This document shows, one piece after another, positions 54,060 through 64,000 of a stretch of DNA of 64,000 bases. Both the position numbers and the translations under genes were made by a program. Origin of the DNA: Limnanthes douglasii subsp. nivea (taxonomy: Eukaryota > Streptophyta > Magnoliopsida > Brassicales > Limnanthaceae); assembly GCA_036936605.1 (NCBI GenBank), contig JAUPFV010000004.1, positions 183,042,807-183,106,806 on the forward strand. Reading direction: 5' to 3'. The stretch's first letter is position 1. Every line of letters starts with the position of its first letter. The notes beneath the pieces are model-generated. The model had not been told where the DNA came from, made no database searches, and saw nothing but the letters and a program-made list of their open reading frames with translations.

Positions 54060-54925
54060 TTACTCTTTTTGGATATCCGAGGAATAAATATTTAGTAATC
54101 TCGGACTAAGCTTATCCTGCTTCACATGTGCGTAGGTAGCACATCCGAACACTCTCTCATATTCCAGATTAGGTTTACGTCCGGTCCAGGCCTCTTGAGG
54201 AAAAATAAACTTAAGCATTATAGACAACTCTTGTAAATGATATACGCACCCATTTTTATGTTTCCCAGAATCTTCAACCCGTTCTAACAATATGAAGCAT
54301 ATACCTAACATTTTCTAGTAAGATTCGGTTTATTCTCCCGGCAAGTCTGTTCTGTTAGGGATTCCCTCTCATGGTTTGGTGTCTCAAAATGCCAAGATTT
54401 ATATAATATTTAGTTAACTCTTTGTTCACATATTCCAAGATATTATTAGTCTAAAGCTACTTTAGTATTTTCCCAATTTGATTCTCTACCAATATCTTCT
54501 AGTTCACAAATTCATTAAACACTTCATCATTGGTCTTCAAAACTATTACATACACTTTCCTGGAATAATTATTTATTAAGAACATGAAGTACCTTGCACC
54601 ACCTATGGTAGGTCCCCATGAAGGACTCTAAAGATCTGAATGAACATAATAAATCAATCCATTTGTTATCTGGTTGATGAGCATAAACTTTACCTTCTCG
54701 CTCTCACCCAATACCAAACTTTTAGAAAATATCAGCTCCTAAACTGCGGTACCATCTAACAATCCCTTTTGCTTAGTTCACTAAGGTACTTTTCACTCAA
54801 ATTTCTCAGCCTAAGCTGCCACAACTTGGTATAGTCCTCCACAACACTAGACGTCCCCCTTCCATTATAGATCATTCAAGAACTAATACACTATTAGTCT
54901 TGTAGGATTTTATAACAATTTCATA
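54060..54925 (-). pseudogene. copia-A integrase region, copy 1
   Basis: ORF 54311-54060 includes FIFPQEAWTGRKPNLEYERV and FGCATYAHVKQDKLSPR, the unmistakable copia integrase C-terminal motif (P.E.WTG+KP ... FGC.AY.H). Upstream parts of the core are decayed. Confidence 0.85.
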
Positions 54926-55229
54926 TTAGATTTTATTATATACGTTTAACTTATAGGTTCCATTTAACTTTAATTATATACGTTAGATTTTTAATCACTA
55001 TTTCAAGCTCTATAAACAATATTAGCTAAAAATTTCAAATCCACTTGACATCACATGATTCTTCATTATCGAGGATGATATTTCCACCATCAAGCATTCT
55101 CACGTCTTCAAACCAATGCTTATTGGAAGTCATATAGAATAACGCACCTGAATACATCACACATTTAGTTTGGTACATGGAAGAATAATAAGTCATTAAT
55201 CCAACAACTTACTTACTATCATAAAATAT
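54926..55229 (-). other. copia-A protease/pre-integrase region, decayed
   Basis: Lies between gag and integrase. No clear protein motif survives. Confidence 0.4.
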
Positions 55230-56100
55230 TATTCCAATGTCTCTGACTTAAATCTTTTTATAGTTGTTTCCCTTTCCTATCTCTGGGTAGTTCTTATTTA
55301 TATGCCATTTCTTCTTGCATACCCGACATGTTATTTTGAACCAATTGCAAGCCTATTGGACTTAGACCTAGAGTTTATTCTCCTCTTACTTATATATATC
55401 TTTCCTGGCTTTCCTCTCACACTTAGTTTATGCTCTTTAGAGTTTTCTTTCAAGATGGTCTTACTTTGGAGATCTTTGTAGTTTAAGGCGCTATTGACCA
55501 TCTTAAAGACATCTTTGTCGTAGAGCATGGTATCCATAACGTATTCTTAATTGTTTAGTAGAGAACTTAAAAGGATAATTATTTGGTCATTTTTCTCCTC
55601 CTTTACAACAATTGCATACAAGTTGAGTATGCTTATATTATAATCGTCCAGGTGATTTTAGATATTTTTGCTATTATCCTTAAACAATGTGTAAAGTATT
55701 TCTTGATATATAATTTGTTTGCGAAGGACGTTTTAATATAAATATCCTATAGCCAATCCCATATTACCAATGTCGTAAGCTTTTCGTAAACCTCAGACAG
55801 CATTTCATCTCCTAAGATTTGTATGAGGGAACTATGAGCTATAAACAATACCACAATATCAACCTATGTAAATTTTTCATTGATTACAACAATCAAACCC
55901 TTTTGTACTGGGTAAGCCTAAAATTTAATTCTTTTAAAAATAAGTTCATTCGATCATACGAATTTTTCTAGGCTAAGCTTCATGGAACTCATCTTTCGTG
56001 GCTTTTCAATTTCGAAGTGAGATATGTTTCTCAACTTTCAATCTATTGTATCGTTGCTCGCTATTATTACTACATTAACCTTGGAACTATGCCTTGCTTC
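55230..56100 (-). pseudogene. copia-A gag
   Basis: 55537-55331 reads DTMLYDKDVFKMVNSALNYK then SVRGKPGKIYISKR..SRSKS, the C-terminal end of a copia gag just before its zinc knuckle. The region to 56100 matches the gag core (SFANKLYIKKYF, LLSSLLNNQ) in broken frames. Confidence 0.75.
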
Positions 56101-56124
56101 TTCTATATATATATATATATATAC
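56101..56124. repeat. (TA)n microsatellite
   Basis: An uninterrupted TA run of about 10 units inside AT-rich sequence. Confidence 0.8.
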
Positions 56125-57110
56125 TTCACAAGTAAAACCCTAGCTTCACTTCAGATTGGATGTTTAAGATAAAACCTAATACTTTAGAAGCTTCACATCA
56201 AATTTCTCTAATAAATAATTATAATAAAGCCCTAATCCAATATACATTATAGATTAAATTATTTTATTCAAAGTCTATAATATTTATCTATTACAATATA
56301 AACTTTAGATTAAATAGTTTAATCAATGGATGGGATTATAATCATACTTAAAAACCTAAATGAAGAAGTCGAGTTCTAACTAGGAAGAAAATGCAACAGT
56401 ATTTAAGCACATACTTTGGTCCAGTTATGACCACATGCTTTAGTCAAGATATATTATCCTTTGACTCAATAACCACTACTCTCAATAGCTTGTCTCAGCC
56501 CTTAAATTTTAACAGCTTCTCTGCATATAACTCACAGCCCAAGCTCCAACAATAGAGTTCAAAAAATTTGTACAGATACATGTTTTTGATTGATCCATCT
56601 TTGACTCATGTAGTCCTATGACAATACCTCTGTTAACAAATTACTTCCAACCTAGACATAATAAATTTACATGATAAATTTATCTTTGAAGTATAAAAGA
56701 TAATTATATTTTAGAAAATAAAATATTTTAGACCACCAAAAAGTGTTTTAGTTACATTTGAGAGAATTTGAATTGTAATTTTATTTATTATTTCATTTTA
56801 AATGATTTATGTTCTCCATTAAATTTTATACACACTTCATGTGAGTTGTTATAAAGTTTTTATACATAAAATATAATTATAATCTTTTTAAAAATGAATC
56901 TTTGTTCAGTTTTGTTTTTGGAAACTTATTTATTTAATAGGTTTCATGAGTTATTAAAGTTGGGTTTGAGATTTTGAGAAGTTGTATCTTATTAACTTGA
57001 GAAGAGTAATCTGTTATTGAAACATAGTCGTGTAGATAACTTAGCTTCAACACTAAATTTAGAATAACCTCAGCAAAGAACACAACTAGGGTCCAACTAG
57101 GGTCTTTATA
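56125..57110. other. AT-rich spacer
   Basis: Two similar short segments, CTAATCCAATATACATTATA (56232) and the related TTACAATATAAACTTTAGATT (56293). No gene recognised. Confidence 0.35.
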
Positions 57111-58900
57111 ATGTCATCTTCTTTATTTGTTGATTCTTGATACACTAAAGTATCCTATTTACTAATTCATTTGACATTCCCTTCTCAAATATAATGAAGA
57201 TCGACAAGCATGAGTTTCTCACGTAAGGAAGTGAATCGAGAGTCAGAGAGAGGCTTGGTGAAAAACTAAACAGTATGATCATGAGATAAAATGTACAAGA
57301 TATAAAAGACATAAAGAAGAGCTTTGTATGTGATAAATTGTACATCAATTATATATGTTTATTGCGAGCGTGAAATATTCAATTTAATGCAAGAGATACA
57401 CGAAACGATAGATGCTTGAGGAAAGGGAAAATAAAGTTTGCAAAGAGCAACATGAAGCCAAATTAACTCTGATAAAATATTAGTCAATGCTTGATATTCA
57501 GACTTGGTGTTGGACCGACCCATAACATGTTACTTCTTGGAGGACCAAGAGATAAGAGAGTCTACAAAGAAGACAAAATATCCTCTAATGGAATTGCAAT
57601 CGTCGAGTAACTTGCCCAATTGGTATTAGAAAACCTAGTGAGATAGAGCTGAGGAGAATGATTAATATGAAGATCGAGACAACAAGTGATAGAGATAAAA
57701 TTATCAATTGAAGAAAATCAGATAGAAACACTAACCATAGGGTAGAAAGAATTTCAAAAATTGAACAAAAGTTGTCTTAGAATCAGGGTTTCAGAGCTTA
57801 AATAGAAGTTGCTTAAAATTCTAACCCAAATCCAAAAAACTATTCGAAATACAATAAAACATAGTTCAGTCATATATGGACATAAATAGACTTATTGGGC
57901 TATTTTAATAAAATACAATAAATATAAAAAAAATCTAATAAAAGAATTAAAACATCAATTTGGGGTCTTAAACAATGGAATTTGGGGCCCAAACTTCATG
58001 GTGAGGCCTATACTCGGTTATCAATGAGGCCCGTTTGCGTTTATCCAAAATAGCTATATAGCTCTGGGCTTGTGCAACAATATCAACAAGTCCAAGATAA
58101 GTACCTCAAAACTATTTTGACAAATATCGATGTATAATTCTAATTATTTTGAATAATTGAATAAGTTTAATAAATATAAAGGCAATATATGGTTGTGTAT
58201 ACAATAAGTATTAAATAGAGCCTAATAGTCATGTATCTTATAGGGTCAAACAAAGTTACACCATTATGTAAGAAAAGAGGTTGGCCAATTATCATTGAAG
58301 TATCACATGGCTTGGAGGAATAGAGTTCAAAATAAACACGTAAGTCTTATATATATTATTTTTGAGTAAGATAGAGTCATATAAAATTTGTAAGCCCCTA
58401 ATTCCAATGAATAAATGTAGATAGTCCATATCATTAAGAGAATTAGTAGAGTTTAGATTCTGGATAAATGTGTGTAAGTAACTTGGTTTATTTCCCATGA
58501 TAATAATATCATCAACATAAACTAGAAGGATTGTGATGAATGTTTTGGAAACATAGAAGAGTATTGAGCAATATACTTTGAAATTATGAAAATTACACTG
58601 AATTAGGACATCACTGAGTCTTGAATACCAAGACTTATGGGCATATTTAGACCATAAAGAGCCTTATTAAGCTTGTAAACATCATTAGGCTTCAAGAAGT
58701 CTTTAAGACTTTGAGGTTGATACATATAAAATGTCTAAGTTAGTTAGATCATTTATAAAATCGTTACTAATAGTAAGTTTCCTTATATCCCATCATTTAA
58801 AAACAACAATACTTTAAACAAACTTGATTACATGTGATTTGACCATTAGGCTGAAGGTTTCAGAAAAACAAATACCACTTGTATGGTGAAACCATTTACC
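57110..58900 (-). mobile_element. copia-B: Ty1/copia RT-RNase H fragment, minus strand
   Basis: Different family from copia-A. RT: LLVYVDDIIIMGNKPSYL, with Y-V-D-D at 58508-58519 followed by a leucine-rich stretch (58498-58292). RNase H: LTRFSNTNWASY (AYSDADW-like, about 57650-57600), ..SLGPPRSNML, then ARNKHI (RTKHIEID-like) near 57370-57350. Stops throughout. No LTR defined. Confidence 0.75.
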
Positions 58901-59408
58901 AACAAGCATAACTTACTTTAGACATAACCATCCTGATTATACCCGAGCCTCTAAAACCACTTAAAAACCACTACATTCATAGTATAAAACCAAATAATAG
59001 TCCATATATGATTTTGTTATATGTAGTTTGTGTATGTATGACCAATAAAGTGGTATTCAATCCTATGTAGATAAATATAGGTTTGGAAATTCCACTCTTG
59101 GCTCAGGTATGCATACTCCTGAGCAACTCTTCCTCATTCTTAGGGACAAGGATGCTTCCAACCCTTAACTTAACAAAACCTAATACAAACTGGGCAAAAA
59201 TTAGACCCAAAAGAGCCTGGTGGGGGTGAAAGGGGGGTTTACATACAACCGAGTCAAAGTTGTTTATGATTGAATCTCATAGGCATTCTTATCATTTGGT
59301 AGATCCAAGTCCATACTTTTTCCCGTAAATATTCTACCGAATATTCTTCTGAATCTTAAGGCTATAAAATGTGTTTCCAACACAAGAACTTCTTTAACAT
59401 TTCGAATC
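58901..59408. other. spacer before the plastid rRNA fragment
   Basis: Contains GGTGGGGGTGAAAGGGGGG (59219-59237), unusual for the surroundings. No gene recognised. Confidence 0.35.
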
Positions 59409-59438
59409 TATCCCACCTGGGGAGTACGTTCGCAAGAA

Positions 59439-59500
<62 letters not shown>

Positions 59501-59596
59501 CAAAGCGAAGAACCTTACCATGGCTTGACATGCCGCGAATCCTCTTGAAAGAGAGGGGTGCCTTCGGGAACACGGACACAGGTGGTGCATGGTTGT
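59409..59596 (+). rRNA. nuclear copy of a plastid 16S rRNA fragment
   Basis: Contains universal 16S sequence: GAATTGACGGGGGCCCGCAC, GGTGGAGCATGTGGTTTAAT and GAAGAACCTTACCA, with the plastid-type continuation TTGACATGCCGCGAATCCTC and GAAAGAGAGGGGTGCCTTCG. It corresponds roughly to E. coli positions 880-1065. Only about 188 bp are present with sharp ends, so this is a nuclear insertion of plastid DNA and not a working gene. Differences from the usual plastid sequence are few and mostly G-to-A or C-to-T, as expected for decay of methylated DNA. The mitochondrial version differs more. Confidence 0.93.
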
Positions 59597-59880
59597 GTGA
59601 TTGGCTTTAAGGTTTGTGTTATTTAGATCTATGTATGATATAAGCTGTAACTTAGCTGTGTGTAGTCTATGTAGATTATGTGTGTGGTTTATATTTGATT
59701 TGGGTTGTGATTAGGTTGTGTGTCTAGATTTTATTTAATTTGAGTTGCCATTTGGTTGTATATGATCTATGTTAGAGTTATGATTGTATATTTAATTTGT
59801 GTTTGATCTGTGTGAAGTATGTATTTGATATGTGTTGGTCTATTTGGAGTATATTGTTTTGCAGAGTCCATAGTGGATAT
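59597..59880 (+). repeat. T/G-rich degenerate repeat
   Basis: Loose reiteration of words such as TTTG(A/T)TTTG.GTTGTG, GATCTATGT and TAGTCTATGT at 20-35 bp intervals. Strong excess of T and G over A and C on the plus strand. No coding sequence. Confidence 0.5.
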
Positions 59881-60189
59881 GTGCGATTGTGGTTGTAAAT
59901 GTTCAGAAATATAGTGAAAATCATGCATATGCAAAGTATGTTGACTACTAAAGGTAATTGAGTCAGGTCAGTTCTGTTTTGAAGTAGCAGCTATGCTATG
60001 AGATATAAGAAAATGTAAAAAAGCAAGAAGAATGAGAATTAAGAATATGAGACTCAAAATTCTTTATAAACATATAAAATAATTTGTTTCTTTAGAGACG
60101 ATCTAACATATTAGGTTTATACACCAAATGATCCGCTTGAGGCTCACAATGACCAAGGTGCCTACATGGTTACCTAAAAGTAGGGAAGT

Positions 60190-60560
60190 GATAGTACATG
60201 GTATGCATATAAGGGAACCCACCATGTGATTGGTAATCTAATTTTAATGAGTCATAAAGATGATTTTGGGGGTAAGTAATCTTTCGCTATAGGTAATGGT
60301 CACAAATTTAATATATTACAAACATGTCACTTTAAACTTTCCACAAATAAAACGAAAGCTATTACATTGAGTAGTATACTACGTGTGCCTAAAATCATCA
60401 AAAAGTTTCTATCAATCTCTCAACCAACATCACAAAAACCATTTATGTAGAGTTTTATAAATTTGTTTGTTTTGTGAAATACTTAGAAATATGGAAAGTA
60501 ATGCTAACATGGAGGTCTAATGATGGTTTATACTGTGTTAAAAATCATCAAATTAATTAG
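60190..60560 (+). pseudogene. copia-C protease end and GAG-pre-integrase domain
   Basis: Y..KGTHHVIGNLILMSHK (from about 60204) is the decayed D(S/T)GATHH protease motif. IGNGHKFNI, LSSILRVPKIIKKFLSISQ and a later G.LMMVY match the pre-integrase domain. Frames shift and stops occur. Confidence 0.65.
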
Positions 60561-60672
60561 ATTAAATAATATAGACTTTAACACTAAATTATTTATAATT
60601 TTAAGTATATCTCATTCTTTAAAAGTTGGTCGTTGAGGATGCCAATAATATTATTTAGGACATTAGAAAACT

Positions 60673-60876
60673 GTGATAAGTATGTGTGTGGTTCTTAATG
60701 AGGAGGACATGCCTTTGAAGAAGAAGGTGGAGACCCAACCTTATACTGCTGAGAAAAGATGTGAAGTTGATGATTATTCTGATCTAAATAGTAAAACTAA
60801 TGATATTTTTCCCGAAGATTATTTAGGACCTGGTTTAGCTTTGGTTCATAGAGAGGAAATTCAAGCATATCATTAG
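60673..60876 (+). pseudogene. copia-C pol linker
   Basis: NEEDMPLKKKVETQPYTAEK then PEDYLGPGLALVHREEIQAY. This 67-residue open frame is the linker between integrase and RT and not a separate gene. Confidence 0.7.
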
Positions 60877-60949
60877 GCTGAAGATAGATGAGGTTCTTAT
60901 ATTCTAAGGATTTGGATGATTAGACTGAAGAGCAATATGATCTTGACAA

Positions 60950-61800
60950 TTATCAATTAATGATAGATAGAGCAGAAATATGAAGTAAATGATTGCATAT
61001 GTATGGTTTTCCTGATGTAATTATTTATGGTGTTTGTCTTAAAATTCTGAAATATTATCTTGAACTGGAAACGTATTATGATGCTATGAAGAGTAGTAAT
61101 AAATATAAGTGACTTATAAAGGAAGAATTGAGATCTCTCAAGAAGATGAGCACATGGATTCTTGTGAAACAATTGAAGGGTTAGAAGCTTGTTGAGAGAA
61201 AATGGATAGTCAAGAAATATCTAGGTATTCATGGTATTGGTTACCCATATATAAGGCTAGACTAGTGTCTAAGATCTTTACGGAAAAAGAGGGTGTTGAT
61301 TTCAATGAAATATTATTATCTGTTATGAAACAAACCTCTATAAGGGTTATACTGTTAATTGTTGCTATATTTGATCTTGATCTAGACTAAATGGTTGTTA
61401 CTACTCCATTTCTGTATTAAGAATTGGAAAATACAATTTGCATATTTCAACATAAACAGTTTAAAGAAGGGAAAGAAGGTGATGCGTGTTTGATGAAGAA
61501 GCCTCTTTATGAACTGAAACAATCGTTGAGGTATTGGAATATAAAAGTTGATGCTTTTATGAGATTTATCTAGTACGTCTTTAGATGCTATGATAATTGT
61601 GTCGATTAAAATGGGGAAACGTATAGGGTGAGACAAGTCCTATTGCTATTGTACGTGAATGGCATACTAATAGTTGCAATATATAAGAAGAAGATTAAAA
61701 TGATGAAAACTCAACTCAAAGGAGAGTTTAAGATGAAGAATATGTGAGAGACTTGAATGATACTTGGTCTTGATATTATAAGGAAGAGACCGAAGGGATA
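60950..61800 (+). pseudogene. copia-C reverse transcriptase
   Basis: LRSLKKMSTWILVKQL region near 61125-61170, then YKARLVSKIFTEKEGVDFNE and VMKQTSIRVILLIVA (61249-61370), LMKKPLYELKQSLRYW (61490-61540) and LLLYVNGILIVAI near 61640-61680. The last corresponds to the YVDDILI active site and reads YVNG, so the catalytic Asp pair is lost. Many stops. Confidence 0.8.
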
Positions 61801-61915
61801 ATTATTCTTATCTCAACAATAATATATACATGATGCCCCACATAAGTTCTCTCTGTTTGAACCCAAAACAGATGAAGCTCCCATTAGTGCCCAATTAATA
61901 CTTAGTGTTACTGAA

Positions 61916-62007
61916 GCTTCAACAAAAGCTACAAATAAGAAGTATATATTGGAGATACCTTTTGCTCAACAAAAGCTGCAAATAAGAAGTATATATTAGA
62001 GATACCT
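61916..62007 (+). repeat. short direct duplication inside copia-C
   Basis: A segment ending AAAGC(T)ACAAATAAGAAGTA TATATTGGAGATACCTTTTGCT at about 61925-61966 is repeated at 61971-62014 (GCTGCAAATAAGAAGTATAT, then AGAGATACCTTTTGCTAATG). Recent-looking tandem duplication of about 46 bp. Confidence 0.8.
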
Positions 62008-62039
62008 TTTGCTAATGTTACCAGTAACATTATATATGA

Positions 62040-62650
62040 TATGATTTACACAAGACCTTATCTTTCTTACACCGTGAGTGTTTTGAGCATATTCATATTT
62101 AATCTGGGAAAACAACATTGAGATGCACTCAAGTAGATTATAAATTTTTTCTATTTTATAAAGAATGGGATTTACAATAACTAATATTTAAAAGTCTTTG
62201 ATGTTGTAGGGTTGTATTAGAATAAGAATGATATAGCTTATATGATAGGGTATATCGAATCTAGTGTAGGTTGTCTTGATATAAAGAAGTCTACTTTGGG
62301 TTACATGTTAAAGTAATTGGAGAAGTGGTTCGCTGAAAGTCTTATATATAGAAGATTGTTTCATTTTCATGTACAAAAGCCGAATATATGGTTCCTACAG
62401 AATCTATGAAGGAAGCTATTTGGCTAAAGGGATTGTTGAGTTGGGGTAAAAAATAAGATGTGATTATGTTATGTGACAATAATAATTATCTTCATTTAAT
62501 AAATAATCTCAAGTTCTATGAGCAAACTAAACACAAATATATCAAGATATACTTCATTTAAGACATAGTGGAGAGTGACAAAGTGAAGGTGACTAAGATT
62601 GATAGTGAGAAAATTATATCGGGTGCTCTGACTGGTGCAAGTCCGGGATG
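62040..62650 (+). pseudogene. copia-C RNase H
   Basis: Matches to GYIESSVGCLDIKKSTLGYM (about 62247-62310), SYIEDCFIF..KAEYMVPTESMKEAIWLKG (62340-62440), CDNNNYLHLINN and KHKYIKIYFI (62475-62560), in shifting frames. This is the copia RNase H order D..ST.GY, AEY, CDN, KHI. Confidence 0.75.
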
Positions 62651-62690
62651 CATGTGAGCTGGTCTCGAAAGAGTAGAACATTAAGAGAAA

Positions 62691-63560
62691 CAATTATGGA
62701 ATTACTATAAACCTATGTGGAGAATTTTTACGTGTAAGCTATAATTAACTCATTAATAGAGGTGCTGTTGTAGAACTACATGGGTCGAAGAAAGATCAGT
62801 CGAAAACATGTATAGATATCAACTATTGAGACTCTCCTAGAATCTAAGGACGAAAAAGATTTGTGGAGACTAGTAGATATTGAGTCGGAGGAGAATATAA
62901 TTGGACTAAAACATATGAGCTAAACCAAAACATGTGAGTTGGACCGAATCAGTTTATCAAAGTTTCTTCGAGCAGGAATTTTAATATTGTTGTGCTTTGT
63001 TCTTTGTTGGAACTGGGCTTCCTCATTTGGGTTTTTAAATATGATTTTAATCTCAATCATTGATTACAATATTCAATTTGAAGTGTCTATTGGATCATAG
63101 TTTTATTATGGCCAAGATATTTAATATGGAGTGTCTACTGCACTAAGGCTTTATTATAGTTGTTGATTAAAGTGATTTAATGTGGAACACCTGAAGTATT
63201 AAGGTTTTATCTTAACCGACCAATCCGGAGTGAAGCTAGTATTTTTCCGTTGAAGTCTACAAATAGAATAAGCAAGACATGGTTTCAAAGGTAGCATAGC
63301 GAATCAACCAACGGTTATACGATAGATTGAAGAAAGAGTGTCAAATGAATTGTAGGTATATTTGTTCTCTATGAGCATATGTTGGTATTGTAGAGAGTGG
63401 AGTGATATAAGAGATAAACATTAAAAATAGATTTTTGTAAATCACCTTATCTTTGTAAACTGTGAGAGTTTAATAACAGATAGCGATTGAACCATTTGTG
63501 ATTGAAGAGTTTTTATGTAAGCTTATTATTAATAAAACCATAATATTCATTTCCCATCAG
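62691..63560 (+). other. copia-C 3' region, probable LTR remnant
   Basis: Lies after RNase H. Contains loosely repeated blocks of the form (A)ATATGGAGTGTCTA(C/T)TG.A(C/T)..AG(G/T).TTTATTATAG at 63084 and 63126, with further copies at 63080-63220. No TATA box or second LTR copy could be fixed, so bounds are nominal. Confidence 0.35.
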
Positions 63561-64000
63561 CGTAAAATTAAAATTCATTAAACATTAAATATTATTTTGT
63601 GTGTGATTTTTTTAACTTTTTTATAATTTACTGTTTTCATCCATATTATTATAATGTTATATTAAAATAAACCAATTTTCCAATCAACATTGGTGAACTT
63701 CTTACTTTTTGAAAACAAAAAATATTTGTAAAATAAACTATTCTAAAAATATTTATATAATTTTAATAAACCGTTAAATTCCTATTGAATATATTAGTGA
63801 TTTATATTTATGGAAACAGTACATAATCGAAACAGAAAAAGCAAAAGAAATTACTAATATATTGAATAGTTTACAACGGATTTACAATGACGATGACAAC
63901 AAACATTCAATTCATCTTTTTACAACTGAATGGCAACAACGTTTACAACGACAGACATATTAACGGATTTAACCGTTTTGGCTAAATTAGTGCAACGATG
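63561..64000. other. AT-rich right flank
   Basis: No gene recognised. The last 120 bp are rich in ACAACG/TTTACAACGA words (63866, 63929, 63943), perhaps the beginning of another repeat. Confidence 0.4.

Larger units (their letters stand above)
52640..56100 (-). mobile_element. copia-A: Ty1/copia remnant, minus strand, rearranged
   Basis: From right: gag (56100-55230), decayed protease/pre-integrase (55230-54925), integrase C-terminal part copy 1 (54925-54060), pol linker (54045-53790), then a second copy of the same integrase part (53542-52680). RT and RNase H are not present. LTRs were not identified. Confidence 0.75.
60040..62690 (+). mobile_element. copia-C: plus-strand relative of copia-A, integrase missing
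   Basis: Order: protease remnant, pre-integrase, pol linker, RT, RNase H. The linker at 60673-60876 matches the reverse strand at 53995-53820 in copia-A. Only about 130 bp separate the pre-integrase domain from the linker, so the whole integrase has been lost. Confidence 0.75.

Noticed and set aside
59408..59590. 60-residue minus-strand ORF with Cys/His/Pro-rich sequence
   Set aside because: It is the antisense reading of the plastid 16S rRNA fragment.

Overview
The window is repeat-dense, AT-rich nuclear DNA of a flowering plant, probably a dicot. The evidence is plant-type transposons (hAT, Stowaway-like MITEs, a plant L1-type LINE, Ty3/gypsy elements of the Tat lineage, Ty1/copia elements), a nuclear copy of plastid 16S rRNA, and captured fragments of two plant-type genes (a calcium-dependent protein kinase and an ALMT-type malate channel). 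I found no intact host gene. Almost every coding region is broken by stops and frameshifts.

Layout. 1-6411: a hAT transposase pseudogene (minus) stands head-to-head with a degenerate 'plant transposon protein' gene (plus). Their two TATA boxes flank a GC-rich block of nested inverted repeats, and a hAT-like terminus lies near 6411. 6412-10885: AT-rich DNA with two Stowaway-like MITEs, an unidentified pair of hydrophobic ORFs and a possible LTR remnant. 10886-26510: a LINE on the minus strand (ORF1 and endonuclease start at the right; rest of endonuclease, reverse transcriptase, RNase H and poly(A) signal at the left). It is split by a plus-oriented LTR remnant and a minus-oriented Tat element (Tat-1, 13891-25299) with both LTRs.

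26511-48480: a nested stack of Tat elements. Tat-2 (minus; pol at 28.4-32.0 kb, gag and leader at 39.9-41.4 kb) appears split by Tat-3 (plus, 32.0-39.9 kb). Tat-4 (minus) occupies about 41.4-48.5 kb. Tat-1, Tat-2 and Tat-3 each carry, beyond pol, an extra coiled-coil gene read in the opposite direction to gag-pol. Tat-2, Tat-3 and Tat-4 carry private tandem-repeat arrays (49, 35, 50 and 66 bp monomers) just downstream of integrase.

48480-52640: mostly featureless, with a short tandem duplication and a possible spliced transcript. 52640-64000: copia remnants, namely one on minus with a duplicated integrase segment, an unrelated one on minus (57.1-58.9 kb), the plastid 16S fragment (59409-59596), and a plus-strand relative of the first whose integrase is missing.

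How it works together: the sequence is a record of successive insertions. LINE, then an old LTR element, then Tat-1 form one nest; Tat-2 and Tat-3 form another. The points most worth a second look are the divergent two-gene arrangement with its palindromic promoter (about 3.07-3.42 kb), the host-gene capture inside Tat-1 RNase H flanked by a 101-bp duplication, and the set of unrelated tandem arrays born at the same place in sibling retroelements.
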